Source: Cytobacillus sp. NCCP-133 (lineage in GTDB: Bacteria; Bacillota; Bacilli; Bacillales; Cytobacillaceae). From it: a DNA stretch of 64,000 bases. How positions within the stretch are numbered: the first letter of the stretch is position 1; each line of letters starts with the position of its first letter. Below are positions 9,527 to 18,078 of this stretch, piece after piece. Below the pieces are notes generated by a model. It was not told the DNA's origin. It made no database searches and worked only from the letters and a program-made list of their open reading frames with translations. Location: contig NZ_BRVM01000002.1 of the NCBI RefSeq assembly GCF_026011715.1, forward strand, positions 1 to 64,000. The letters are read 5' to 3'. The translations under genes were made by a program, and so were the position numbers.

Positions 9527-10555
9527 ATGAAACAGCTCAAAATGGGGATTATTGGATGCGGAAGTATAGCTAAGCATCGGCATATGCCTGAATATCATGC
9601 AAGCAGCGGGGCTGTCATTGCAGCGGTATGTGATATTTATGAAGAGCGTGCAAATGTGTTTGCCGGCTTATACGGGGCGAAGGTGTACACCGATTATAAA
9701 GAATTGTTGGCTAATTCAAATATAGATGCTGTGAGTGTCTGTACCCCGAATTATCTGCATGCTCCCATTTCAGTTGCAGCATTAAACGCTGGCAAGCATG
9801 TTTTATGTGAAAAACCAATGGCGACCTCTAAGGAAGAAGCACTGAAGATGATTAAAGCAGCCCGTAAAAATGGAAAGAAATTAATGATTGCACATAATCA
9901 GCGCTTTGTCCCTTCGCATAAAAAAGCAAAAGAACTGATTGAAAAAGGGAAAGCGGGAAAAATCTATAGTTTCCGTTCAGCTTTTGGACACGGCGGACCT
10001 GAAGGCTGGAGTGCAGATGGCAGGGATAGCTGGTTCTTCAAAAAAGGTCAGGCTTTTATTGGCGCCATGGGCGACCTTGGTGTCCATAAAACCGACTTGC
10101 TACGCTATTTGCTTGGAGAAGAGTTTACTGAGGTAGGAGCTTTTGTAGAAACAAGTGCCAAGAAAGGTGCTGATGTAGATGATACAGCGGTATGCGTGTT
10201 GAAAACAGAAAGCGGTGTGATTGGGACCTTAGCTGCAAGTTGGTCTTATGTGTCAAAAGAAGATAATTCAACTATTATTTATGGAGAAAAAGCCATTTTG
10301 AGATTAGAGGATGATCCCCTATACTCACTCATTGTGCAATATGCAAATGGTGAAACAGTGAAGTACGAACTCGGCGGAATCCAGACAAATGAAGAAGGCG
10401 GACAAAAGAATTCAGGCGTTATTGACCATTTTGTTGAAAGTATTTTGAATGACCAGGAGCCTGCTATTCCAGGATCAGAGGGAATGAAGTCGCTCCAAGT
10501 AATCCTGGCTGCCTTGGAGTCAAGCGAAACAAAGCAAATCGTCAGAGTAAATTGA
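9527..10555 (+). CDS. Gfo/Idh/MocA family oxidoreductase
   Basis: 342 residues. The N-terminal Rossmann fold has GIIGCGSIAKHRHMPEY as the NAD(P)-binding loop and ends with the family motif HVLCEKPMA. The C-terminal alpha/beta domain has GDLGVHKTDLLRYLLGEE, including the Asp/His pair usual in the active site. It probably oxidises a sugar or glycoside at a ring hydroxyl. It begins one base after the ThuA-like stop codon and is followed 9 bases later by a second family member, so the three are one operon. Confidence 0.88.
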   Translation: MKQLKMGIIGCGSIAKHRHMPEYHASSGAVIAAVCDIYEERANVFAGLYGAKVYTDYKELLANSNIDAVSVCTPNYLHAPISVAALNAGKHVLCEKPMATSKEEALKMIKAARKNGKKLMIAHNQRFVPSHKKAKELIEKGKAGKIYSFRSAFGHGGPEGWSADGRDSWFFKKGQAFIGAMGDLGVHKTDLLRYLLGEEFTEVGAFVETSAKKGADVDDTAVCVLKTESGVIGTLAASWSYVSKEDNSTIIYGEKAILRLEDDPLYSLIVQYANGETVKYELGGIQTNEEGGQKNSGVIDHFVESILNDQEPAIPGSEGMKSLQVILAALESSETKQIVRVN

Positions 10556-10564
10556 GGTGCATCA

Positions 10565-11602
10565 ATGAAGAAACTTCGAATCGGGATTATCGGAGCAGGG
10601 GGAATCGCTCAGTCCAGACACATGCCCGTTTTATTAAAACTATCGGATAGTGCTTCGGTAACAGCTGTATGCGATGTAAATGAGGAAACAGCAAAAGTGG
10701 CTGCAGAGAAGTTTGGAATTAGCAAAGCTTTTACAGATTATAAAGATTTATTAAGAGAAACAGATGCTGTGGTTATTTGTACACCGAATAAGTTTCATGC
10801 TGAAATTACGGTTGCTGCAATGGAGGCAGGGCTGCATGTGTTATGTGAGAAGCCAATGGCGATGACAGCAGAAGAATGCAGGAAAATGATTGATGCCAGA
10901 GAAAGGTCAAGAAAGGTATTGGCCATTGCTTACCACTACCGCTTTATGAAAGAGGCTCAGGCTGCAAAAAAACTCATTGCAGAAAATGAAATTGGGCTAC
11001 CATTTGCAGCCAGGGCAAGAGCGATGAGAAGGAGGAAGGTGCCTGGCTGGGGTGTTTTCACCAATAAGGAACTTCAGGGCGGCGGAAGTTTAATTGATTA
11101 TGGGTGCCACCTGCTTGACCTCTCGCTTTGGCTGCTGGGAAACCCGGAGGAAACCGAGGTTTCAGGGACAGCATACAATACATTAAGCAAAATGCCTGAC
11201 CAGGTAAATTTATGGGGAAGTTTTGACCATCAATCCTTTAATGTCGATGATCATGTGACAGCTTACATAAAGTTTGCCAATGGCGCATCCCTGCTTTTTG
11301 AAACCTCTTGGTCGGCCAATATCGAAAGGGATGAAGAAAGTGTCAGTCTTTCAGGGCAGCATGGGGGCATCGATCTATTTCCATTCAGGCTGAATCAATC
11401 CAAACATGGAATGCTGCTGAATGCTTGTTCAGAATGGCTGCCAGGGAATGACGACTATGCTTTTGCACAGGCACGGAATTTTATAAACAGCTGTTTGGGC
11501 AGGGAAGAATTTACGGTTAATGCCGAAGAAGCTCTGCAGACAACCAGAATAATTGATGCAATCTATAAAAGCAGTGAAATGGGCAGGAGAGAAAATATAT
11601 AG
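10565..11602 (+). CDS. Second Gfo/Idh/MocA family oxidoreductase
   Basis: 345 residues with the same two-domain build as its upstream neighbour: GIIGAGGIAQSRHMPV nucleotide-binding loop, LCEKPMAMT, and GSLIDYGCHLLDLSLWLLG in the C-terminal half. SD GAGGTG lies upstream of ATG 10565. The pair is clearly diverged (the C-terminal halves differ), so it is more likely a second step or a second subunit than a recent duplication. Confidence 0.88.
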   Translation: MKKLRIGIIGAGGIAQSRHMPVLLKLSDSASVTAVCDVNEETAKVAAEKFGISKAFTDYKDLLRETDAVVICTPNKFHAEITVAAMEAGLHVLCEKPMAMTAEECRKMIDARERSRKVLAIAYHYRFMKEAQAAKKLIAENEIGLPFAARARAMRRRKVPGWGVFTNKELQGGGSLIDYGCHLLDLSLWLLGNPEETEVSGTAYNTLSKMPDQVNLWGSFDHQSFNVDDHVTAYIKFANGASLLFETSWSANIERDEESVSLSGQHGGIDLFPFRLNQSKHGMLLNACSEWLPGNDDYAFAQARNFINSCLGREEFTVNAEEALQTTRIIDAIYKSSEMGRRENI

Positions 11603-11621
11603 AGAACAGGAGGGGATTCAT

Positions 11622-12590
11622 GTGAAGCTTGGTGTATTCACCGTTTTATTTGCTGATAAAAGTTTTGAAGAGATGCTTGCCCATGTAAAAGCTGCAGGGC
11701 TAACGGCTGTTGAGATCGGCACGGGTGCTTATCCGGGAAACGCTCACTGCAGCCTGTACGAGCTTTTGGAAAGTAAAGAACTGCGTGATGAATATTTGAA
11801 TAAGATAGCCTCAAAAGGACTTGAAATTAGCGCATTCAGCAGTCATGGCAATCCAATTTCCCCTGATAAAGCCTTTGCGGAAGAATCGGACCGAATATTA
11901 TACGAGACGATCAAATTAGCCAGCTTAATGAATGTGCCGGTTGTAAATTGTTTTTCAGGTACCGCAGGAGATGGGGAAGGGGCCAAGCATCCGAACTGGC
12001 CGATTGCTCCATGGCCAAACGAATATGGAGAAGTACTCAGATGGCAATGGGAAGAGAAACTTATTCCATACTGGAAGAAAGCCGGCCAATTTGCCAAAGA
12101 CCATAATGTGAAAATTGGTCTTGAACTGCATGGCGGTTTCCTTGTGCATACCCCTTATACACTTTTGAAATTAAGGGAAGAAACGTGTGACGCCATTGGG
12201 GTCAACCTTGACCCAAGCCATTTGTGGTGGCAGGGAATCGATCCTGTGGCAGCTATAAAGATACTGGGAAAAGAAAATGCCATTCATCATTTTCATGCCA
12301 AAGATACCTACATTGACCAGGAAAATGTAAATATGTATGGTTTAACGGATATGCAGCCGTATGGAAATGTACAGACTAGAGCGTGGACATTTAGGTCAGT
12401 TGGCTGCGGACACAGCCTGCAGGAATGGTCAGATATGATGAGCGCATTGCGTGCATTTGGGTATGATTATGTTGTCAGCATTGAGCATGAAGATCCGCTT
12501 ATGTCGGTAGAAGAAGGATTCACACGTGCAGTAAAGAATTTGAAATCGATCTTAATCGAAGAGAAGCCATCAGAAATGTGGTGGGTGTAA
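11622..12590 (+). CDS. Sugar isomerase/epimerase (AP-endonuclease-2 fold)
   Basis: 322 residues, TIM-barrel protein of the IolE/IolH-like sugar phosphate isomerase/epimerase family. Metal-site features are visible in order: GLELHGGF, GVNLDPSHLWWQG, IHHFHAKDTYID and YVVSIEHEDPL, which supply Glu, Asp/His, His and Glu ligands. GTG at 11622 is taken as the start because AGGAGGGG precedes it by 6 bases; the reading frame extends upstream into the previous gene without a ribosome site. With the dehydrogenases it could act on a 3-keto sugar (inference). Confidence 0.85.
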   Translation: MKLGVFTVLFADKSFEEMLAHVKAAGLTAVEIGTGAYPGNAHCSLYELLESKELRDEYLNKIASKGLEISAFSSHGNPISPDKAFAEESDRILYETIKLASLMNVPVVNCFSGTAGDGEGAKHPNWPIAPWPNEYGEVLRWQWEEKLIPYWKKAGQFAKDHNVKIGLELHGGFLVHTPYTLLKLREETCDAIGVNLDPSHLWWQGIDPVAAIKILGKENAIHHFHAKDTYIDQENVNMYGLTDMQPYGNVQTRAWTFRSVGCGHSLQEWSDMMSALRAFGYDYVVSIEHEDPLMSVEEGFTRAVKNLKSILIEEKPSEMWWV

Positions 12591-12611
12591 ACATAATTAC
12601 ACGAATAGGCA

Positions 12612-12641
12612 GAGAGGATTTTAAATCCTCTCCAGTTTTTT
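12612..12641 (+). terminator. Terminator of the sugar locus
   Basis: Stem GAGAGGATTT/AAATCCTCTC followed by CAGTTTTTT, 22 bases after the isomerase stop. Confidence 0.9.
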
Positions 12642-12662
12642 CGACAAATTTCTCAAAAGGGG

Positions 12663-12691
12663 TTGACTATTCAGGCTGAATTTAGTACTAT
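12663..12691 (+). promoter_or_regulatory. Sigma-A-type promoter for tRNA-Gly
   Basis: TTGACT, 17-base spacer, TACTAT; about 98 bases before the tRNA. The only gene downstream before a terminator is the tRNA. Confidence 0.55.
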
Positions 12692-12788
12692 TAAGTAGTT
12701 GATTCGACAGGATGATTTTTACTGTTGATAAGAATCGACATATCTTTTTATGATAATTCCATATATGATTCAATATAATTCACAAAAC

Positions 12789-12862
12789 GCGGGTGTAGTT
12801 TAGTGGTAAAACCTCAGCCTTCCAAGCTGATGATGAGGGTTCGATTCCCTTCACCCGCTCCA
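12789..12862 (+). tRNA. tRNA-Gly(TCC)
   Basis: Acceptor GCGGGTG/CACCCGC, anticodon loop CTTCCAA (TCC), T-arm GGGTTCGATTCCC, encoded CCA. Stands alone, outside the rRNA cluster. Confidence 0.97.
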
Positions 12863-12870
12863 TACATAGC

Positions 12871-12917
12871 CAACGCAGTGTTTCGTTCAAAAAGAACGAG
12901 GTATTGCGTTTTTTCAT
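12871..12917 (+). terminator. Terminator after tRNA-Gly
   Basis: AACGCA pairs with TGCGTT, with an inner CGTTC/GAACG hairpin, followed by TTTTTTCATTTT. Confidence 0.8.
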
Positions 12918-12982
12918 TTTCATGGCTATAAATAATAAAAAAATCGGGCGGTATCAAGACCACTCGATTTTTCTAAACTTTA

Positions 12983-13651
12983 TTAACATCCAATCACTTT
13001 AAAGTTTCCTTCGCCTCCATGCACTTGTGTATACATGTTCATTAATGATTCAACCATTTTTTCAGCTTGTCCTGTTTCTAGTAATGGGCGCAAATAAACG
13101 ATTTGAATAGCATTTTTTGTGTATACTGTTACTGCTGTTCTTTCTGAGTCAACAAATGGACTGCCGAAAGGTCCTTCAGCATCTTCGCTAATGATTAAAT
13201 TTGCCAGTGAATTAGGTCTTCCATTCAATCCATTATATTTTTCGCCTTCTTTGCCAACTCTGATAGCGAGATCACCGGAAAGCTTATCTGCATCATACAC
13301 ACCAATTGGGATTTGGTATTCCAATGAAAAGAAGTTGTTTATGTCAATGGAGCTATTGACCGGCTGCAGGTAGTTCTGCTTTTTTATTCTGCGGTATAGA
13401 GCTTCTGCGGAATGGCGGTAACGATTGGGATCTTTTCCTGCTGTTTTAAATATCTGTCTCCATTCTTTAATGCCATCCAGGTCTGTTACGTTTTTATCCT
13501 CCAAATCAAAATAGATAGATTCCTGGAACAGCTGTAGACGGCCTTTTACCATCTGTGGAGACTGCCCGACTTCAATGTTTTTATATGTAATAAAACCTAT
13601 TTTAAAATGGGGGATTTGTTTGCATAGCTCAGGAGAAATCGCAATTTCCAA
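12983..13651 (-). CDS. B3/B4 domain protein (tRNA synthetase editing-like)
   Basis: 222 residues from TTG 13651. The sequence resembles the B3/B4 domain that forms the editing site of phenylalanyl-tRNA synthetase beta chains, here free-standing, as in many Firmicutes. Visible features: GKDPNRYRHSAEALYRRI, followed by NSSIDINNFFSLEYQIPIG and GDLAIRVGKEGE, which are characteristic of the family. TTG 13651 is preferred because GGAGGTGGAAAGC sits just before it; an upstream ATG at 13690 has no ribosome site. A role in clearing mischarged tRNA is inferred, not shown. Confidence 0.75.
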   Translation of the reverse strand: MEIAISPELCKQIPHFKIGFITYKNIEVGQSPQMVKGRLQLFQESIYFDLEDKNVTDLDGIKEWRQIFKTAGKDPNRYRHSAEALYRRIKKQNYLQPVNSSIDINNFFSLEYQIPIGVYDADKLSGDLAIRVGKEGEKYNGLNGRPNSLANLIISEDAEGPFGSPFVDSERTAVTVYTKNAIQIVYLRPLLETGQAEKMVESLMNMYTQVHGGEGNFKVIGC

Positions 13652-13759
13652 GCTTTCCACCTCCAAATTCACTTTAAAATAGTTTATCATAATAAGCAGT
13701 GTTTCAATAAATTAACGGCTTTTATATAAATACTTTTTAAGAGAAAGGAGGTCTCGGAC

Positions 13760-14893
13760 ATGAATTTTGCTCAATTTAAGCAGGAAGTCATTGAATATAG
13801 TAAAACAATTGGCATAGATAAAATCGGTTTTACAACGGCAAGCACTTTTGATGAAATGAAAAACAGGCTGATTCGCCAGCAGGAGCTTCAGTATCAATCT
13901 GGCTTTGAAGAGCCTGATATTGAGAAAAGGGTTAATCCCGGACTTCTAATGGACAAGCCGCGGTCAATTATTTCGATTGCACTTGCGTATCCTTCGAAAA
14001 TGAAAGTGAGAGTTGTCAGCAAAAAAGGCGAAAGAAGAGGGATTTTTTGCCGTGCTTCGTGGGGTAAAGATTATCATCATCTATTGAGGGACCGTCTTCA
14101 GAAGCTTGAAGACTTTATTCAAGAAAGGATACCAGAAGCAAACTGCAAATCAATGGTGGATACGGGTGAACTGGTCGATCGAGCAGTGGCACAACGGGCT
14201 GGCATCGGCTGGAGCGGGAAAAACTGTTCTATTATTACACCTGAATTTGGATCATATGTATACCTTGGAGAGATGATTACGAATCTTCCTTTTGAACCTG
14301 ATGAACCGATGGAAGACCAATGCGGCAGCTGCAATAAATGTGTAGACGTGTGTCCGACGGGTGCTTTAATCCAGGGCGGTCAGCTTGATGCACAGAAATG
14401 TATTGCCTTTTTAACACTAACCAAAGGCTTCCTTGCAGAACCATACAGAGAAAAACTGGGGAACAGGCTTTATGGCTGTGATACTTGCCAAACGGTTTGC
14501 CCAGAGAATAAAGGAAAGGATTTTCTTTTCCATGAAGAGATGGAACCTGACCCGGAAGTAGCCAAGCCGCTTCTAAGGCCTCTCCTATTCATCAGCAACC
14601 GTGAATTCAAGGAAAAATTTGGTCCGGTATCAGGCTCGTGGAGAGGGAAAAAGCCAATTCAGCGAAATGCCATCATAGCACTTGCCCATTATAAAGATGT
14701 AACGGCTATAGTTGATTTGATAAAAGTCCTGACAACTGATCCGCGTCCTGTTATCCGTGGAACAGCGGCATGGGCATTGGGGAAGATAGGCGGCAGAGAG
14801 TCACTTGAGGCAATGGAAAAGGCTCTGGAGATGGAACAAGATGAAGAGGTTCTTTCTGAAATTGAAAAAGGTTTAAGTTATATCGAGCAATGA
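13760..14893 (+). CDS. queG: Epoxyqueuosine reductase QueG
   Basis: 377 residues. QueG reduces epoxyqueuosine to queuosine at position 34 of GUN-anticodon tRNAs, using cobalamin and two [4Fe-4S] clusters. Cluster motifs are visible as CGSCNKCVDVCPTGAL and CDTCQTVCPE. The conserved ..DTGELVDRAVAQRAGIGW region near residue 135 belongs to the cobalamin/active-site part. The C-terminal 80 residues form HEAT-like repeats (RGTAAWALGKIGGRESLEAM), as in the longer Bacillus form. SD GAAAGGAGG precedes ATG 13760. In B. subtilis the corresponding gene, yhbA, also lies next to yhbB and the trmL gene. Confidence 0.95.
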   Translation: MNFAQFKQEVIEYSKTIGIDKIGFTTASTFDEMKNRLIRQQELQYQSGFEEPDIEKRVNPGLLMDKPRSIISIALAYPSKMKVRVVSKKGERRGIFCRASWGKDYHHLLRDRLQKLEDFIQERIPEANCKSMVDTGELVDRAVAQRAGIGWSGKNCSIITPEFGSYVYLGEMITNLPFEPDEPMEDQCGSCNKCVDVCPTGALIQGGQLDAQKCIAFLTLTKGFLAEPYREKLGNRLYGCDTCQTVCPENKGKDFLFHEEMEPDPEVAKPLLRPLLFISNREFKEKFGPVSGSWRGKKPIQRNAIIALAHYKDVTAIVDLIKVLTTDPRPVIRGTAAWALGKIGGRESLEAMEKALEMEQDEEVLSEIEKGLSYIEQ

Positions 14894-14894
14894 T

Positions 14895-14921
14895 GAGAAG
14901 GTTCTGACCTTCTCTTTTTTT
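14895..14921 (+). terminator. Terminator after queG
   Basis: Stem GAGAAGG/CCTTCTC with a TTCTGA loop and seven T. Confidence 0.92.
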
Positions 14922-15109
14922 ATATGCTTTTTTGTAATGGCAAAAAGCTATCCTCGGAGAAATTGGGTTATAGGCAGATTGAATTTTTTTGTGCTGACAA
15001 ATTAGCATCTTACTCAAGAGAAGGGAGGAAACGAAGGTATTTATGCGAAAAATTTAAGCAAGGTCCATTCCCTGCCCTCATATGTATTGAGTAGAGAGGA
15101 GTGAGATTC

Positions 15110-15991
15110 GTGAGAGACCAGCTTCAGGAACTGTTAGTAAAAAGAGTGCAGCAGTGCGTTTCCCATTTAAGGAGTTCCATCCATACTTGCCCTAAAATCG
15201 AAAGGAAGAAAGAGTGCTTGTCTAAACGCTCGGGTGAGATCGTCAAAGCGCAGGCGACAGGCAAAATTACCAGGATCGGTGATGAGATCGATGGTGTCAA
15301 GCCGGTTGAATACAATGTGCACTTCAAATACTTAATTAAACATAAAGGCGTACTTTATATGGAAGAAGAGCTTGAAGAACGCAAAGCAGAATTTTATAAA
15401 GGGGTTCTAGTAGAGGATCAGGAAAAAAGTCCTTTTGCATATGCTTGGGAGGAAAAAGAAGAATTATCCCGTGAAAGTGAAGGGGAAGAAGAACGGGTTG
15501 AATATAAGTATGACCGGATGAAAGCAGTGCAGTATGCCGAAAAGTGGTGGAACAGCTATAATCCTGCTTATAAGAAATTTGAAGTGGATTGCACCAATTA
15601 TATTTCTCAGTGTCTTCATGTTGGCGGCGGGCCGATGAGAGGGTATCCCAACCGGGGAAAAGGCTGGTGGATGAGAAATGAAAACTGGAGCTACAGCTGG
15701 TCGGTCGCCAACTCGATGCGGTGGTATCTTCCCGGGTCAAATGCAGGATTGAGGGCAAAGGAGGTGTCCAATCCAGACCAGCTCCTGCTGGGGGATGTAA
15801 TCTGCTATGATTTTCAGGGGGACGGCCGGTTTGACCATACAACCATTGTTACCGGAAAAGATGCTGCAGGAATGCCTCTGGTCAATGCACATACCTATAA
15901 CAGCAGAATGCGATACTGGGCATATGAAGACTCGACAGCATACACTCCTGCTATTAAGTATAAGTTTTTCAGTATATCTGATGATCGGTAA
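15110..15991 (+). CDS. Amidase-domain protein (YhbB-like)
   Basis: 293 residues from GTG 15110 (AGAGAGGAG eight bases upstream). The first 130 residues are charged and unassigned. The last 150 form a putative amidase domain of the Amidase_6 type: AVQYAEKWWNSYNPAYKKF then DCTNYISQCLHVGG with the catalytic-type Cys, and DHTTIVTG with the His. No signal peptide is seen, so cytoplasmic or spore location is possible. Position between queG and trmL matches yhbB in B. subtilis; function unknown. Confidence 0.8.
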   Translation: MRDQLQELLVKRVQQCVSHLRSSIHTCPKIERKKECLSKRSGEIVKAQATGKITRIGDEIDGVKPVEYNVHFKYLIKHKGVLYMEEELEERKAEFYKGVLVEDQEKSPFAYAWEEKEELSRESEGEEERVEYKYDRMKAVQYAEKWWNSYNPAYKKFEVDCTNYISQCLHVGGGPMRGYPNRGKGWWMRNENWSYSWSVANSMRWYLPGSNAGLRAKEVSNPDQLLLGDVICYDFQGDGRFDHTTIVTGKDAAGMPLVNAHTYNSRMRYWAYEDSTAYTPAIKYKFFSISDDR

Positions 15992-16055
15992 TTTGTCTGG
16001 GGATTTCAAAGTGATATAATAACAGCATGCAGTGTGAATAATAGAGGTGAAAATC

Positions 16056-16529
16056 GTGGGATTGCATGTAGTTTTATATCAGCCAGAAATTCCGGCTAAC
16101 ACAGGTAACATAGCCCGCACTTGCGCGGCAACTGATACAACATTGCATTTAATCCGCCCGCTTGGCTTTTCAACAGATGATAAGATGCTGAAGCGTGCCG
16201 GATTAGATTACTGGCAATATGTAAATATCGTTTATCATGACTCACTGGACGATTTCTTTAAAAGCAGCGAAGGCGGTGAATGCTTCTATTTAACGAAGCA
16301 CGGATCGAAGCCTCATTCTACTTTTGATTACAGTGATGCGGCTGAAGATTATTATTTTATTTTTGGCAAGGAAACGACTGGCCTTCCAAAGGATGTTATT
16401 GAAAACAATAAAAACCGAGCTTTAAGAATTCCGATGAATGACAATGTAAGGTCGCTGAACTTATCAAATACAGCAGCTATTCTTATCTACGAAGCGCTGC
16501 GCCAGCAGGACTATTTACATTTAAAATAG
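16056..16529 (+). CDS. trmL: tRNA (cytidine/uridine-2'-O-)-methyltransferase TrmL
   Basis: 157 residues, SPOUT-class methyltransferase that 2'-O-methylates position 34 of tRNA-Leu species. Seen: LYQPEIPANTGNIARTCAA at the N-terminus, IRPLGFSTDDKMLKRAGLDY, and the C-terminal trefoil-knot AdoMet site FGKETTGLP and IPMNDNVRSLNLSNTAAI. Start GTG 16056 is placed by AGAGGTG about 7 bases upstream and by the usual N-terminus of the family. Formerly cspR in B. subtilis. Confidence 0.95.
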   Translation: MGLHVVLYQPEIPANTGNIARTCAATDTTLHLIRPLGFSTDDKMLKRAGLDYWQYVNIVYHDSLDDFFKSSEGGECFYLTKHGSKPHSTFDYSDAAEDYYFIFGKETTGLPKDVIENNKNRALRIPMNDNVRSLNLSNTAAILIYEALRQQDYLHLK

Positions 16530-16539
16530 CCCTATTTAA

Positions 16540-16570
16540 GGTCTGACTTAGAGTCAGGCCTTTTCCTTTG
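16540..16570 (+). terminator. Terminator after trmL
   Basis: AAGGTCTGAC/GTCAGGCCTT-type hairpin (one bulge) followed by TTCCTTT. Confidence 0.75.
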
Positions 16571-16627
16571 GAGAAAGCAATTCTTTCTGGGTAAAATGAA
16601 AATGAAAAAGGGAAAGGATGAGAAGTA

Positions 16628-17377
16628 ATGAATGAAGTTACTAATTTGCTTATGGCTCATAGTTCAGTGCGCCATTTTGAGGACAAGCCTCTATCCAGTG
16701 AGCAGATAGAAGCTATCGTCCTGTCTGCCCAGGCAGCTTCCACTTCAAGCTTTGTGCAGGCCTATTCAATAATCGGAGTGACGGATAAAGAAAAGAAAGC
16801 AAAGCTGGCGGAGTTTGCCGGCAATCAAAGGTATGTGGCTGAAAACGGACACTTCTTTGTTTTTTGTGCAGATTTGCATCGCCATGAGGTTATTGGACAA
16901 ATGGAAAACAAAGATGTGAAGCCTTCCATTGAAAGCACAGAAAAGTTTATGGTTGCGGTTATTGACGCTGCACTGGCAGCACAGAATGCTGCGGTTGCTG
17001 CTGAATCCATGGGACTTGGGATATGCTATATCGGCGGAATCAGAAATCATCTCGATGGTGTTTCCGAGCTTTTAAAAACACCGGATCGTGTGATTCCTCT
17101 GTTTGGTTTGGCAGTAGGCTACCCTTCCAAAAAGAACGATAAAAAGCCAAGACTTCCCCTTCAGCATATTTACCATGAAAATGAATATATGCAGGAAGAA
17201 GAAGCCTATCGCGAAGAACTTATAATGTATAACAGAATCATATCCGAGTATTATGAGGAGCGGACTGACGGCAAACGGATGGACACATGGACTGGCCAAA
17301 TCGGCGGCATGCTGGAGAAACAGACAAGGATGTATATGAAGGGTTTTGTTCAAGGGAAGAAGATGGATTTAAGATAA
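16628..17377 (+). CDS. nfrA: NfrA-type NADPH-dependent nitro/flavin reductase
   Basis: 249 residues, nitroreductase-family FMN oxidoreductase. Seen: SSVRHFEDKPLSSEQIEAIV near the N-terminus, the FMN-contacting SAQAASTSSFVQAYSIIGV, AAQNAAVAAESMGLGICYIG, and a C-terminal extension ending MYMKGFVQGKKM. SD GGAAAGGATGAG precedes ATG 16628. Electron transfer from NADPH to FMN and nitro compounds is expected from the family; physiological substrate unknown. Confidence 0.85.
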   Translation: MNEVTNLLMAHSSVRHFEDKPLSSEQIEAIVLSAQAASTSSFVQAYSIIGVTDKEKKAKLAEFAGNQRYVAENGHFFVFCADLHRHEVIGQMENKDVKPSIESTEKFMVAVIDAALAAQNAAVAAESMGLGICYIGGIRNHLDGVSELLKTPDRVIPLFGLAVGYPSKKNDKKPRLPLQHIYHENEYMQEEEAYREELIMYNRIISEYYEERTDGKRMDTWTGQIGGMLEKQTRMYMKGFVQGKKMDLR

Positions 17378-17444
17378 TTTTTAATATAATAAGGCTGTTT
17401 TCGCAAAGGGTGTTGCTTACAAACTAATTTTACTAACTGAGTTG

Positions 17445-17640
17445 ATTGGAGAGGAAGGCACTTGATCCTCGAAAATGCTGACGCATTTCCTTCGTGCGTG
17501 TTCATTCGAGGAAGCTTATTCGATGTCCTGCGGGAGGAGTGGGTGCGGGAGACCCCACAGGCGTGAAACGCCGAGGAGGCTTCCGTTCCTCCCCGCGGAA
17601 AGCAAGTGACTGGAGCGGAAATCAACGGGCAAGCTTTATA
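17445..17640. repeat. Dispersed Bacillaceae intergenic repeat, one copy
   Basis: A GC-rich block in an AT-rich gap: GGAAGGCACTTGATCCTCGA, TCCTGCGGGAGGAG, GCGGGAGACCCCACAGGCG, CCGCGGAAAGCAAGTGACTG and GGAGCGGAAATCAACGGGC. I recognise this set of blocks from intergenic repeats in several Bacillaceae genomes. Only one copy occurs in this window, so repeat status rests on recall. Open frames across it (17350-17754) are not convincing genes. Confidence 0.55.
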
Positions 17641-17683
17641 GTCCAAAAACAACAATCTATACGAAAAGAGCCTATAATAAAAA

Positions 17684-17711
17684 GAAAAAAGCTGCTGATA
17701 GTTCAGCAGCT
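17684..17711 (-). terminator. Terminator of the 31-residue peptide gene
   Basis: Read leftward: AGCTGCTGA/TCAGCAGCT stem followed by TTTTTTC, beginning at the stop codon of the peptide gene. Confidence 0.85.
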
Positions 17712-17806
17712 TATTTGTTGCTTACGCCTGGTTTGTCATCATAACCGGCAGTGAAAATAGCAGCTAGGAAAGTAACCATTACAGCGATAATAATAATTGT
17801 ACCCAT
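17711..17806 (-). CDS. Small membrane peptide, 31 residues
   Basis: ATG at 17806 with AAAGGAGGATTACAT just upstream, then 31 codons to TAA. The peptide begins MGTIIIIAVMVTFLAAIFTA, a single hydrophobic helix, and ends GYDDKPGVSNK, a short polar tail. Strong ribosome site and own terminator make this a real gene despite its size. Function unknown; a small bitopic membrane peptide beside sporulation genes. Confidence 0.75.
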   Translation of the reverse strand: MGTIIIIAVMVTFLAAIFTAGYDDKPGVSNK

Positions 17807-18009
17807 GTGTATGTAATCCTCCTTTAATGTGTATGTCTATAGGTAATCATAATAAGCTTATTATAGCCCAAAAAAGAAAAGCTGTGAATGAAAAGTGTGC
17901 AGTTTTTTTCAGCTTGGCTGATACAATAGATTACAAAACAAACCCGAGGGTCTGGCCCTCTCCTTTAACTTCCCCATTAATAGTACAAACAAACTCTCAA
18001 CAGATTTAC

Positions 18010-18038
18010 GCATGTTCAATTGCCGGGGTGCATAGAGT
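18010..18038 (+). promoter_or_regulatory. Sigma-E-like promoter of prkA
   Basis: GCATGTT, 14-base spacer, CATAGAGT; compare the Bacillus sigma-E consensus KMATATT - 14/15 - CATACANT. It lies 41 bases before the prkA start. In B. subtilis prkA is transcribed by sigma-E in the mother cell, which agrees. Confidence 0.6.
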
Positions 18039-18078
18039 ATATTAATCGTCTCTGATAATGCGACAGGGGGAGGTCCTT

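Noticed and set aside
15124-15842. Long antisense frames over the amidase-domain gene
   Set aside because: Shadows of a well-supported plus-strand gene; odd composition and no ribosome sites.
17350-18045. Open frames between nfrA-like gene and prkA on both strands
   Set aside because: They coincide with the dispersed GC-rich repeat or overlap the 31-residue peptide gene antisense; no ribosome sites.
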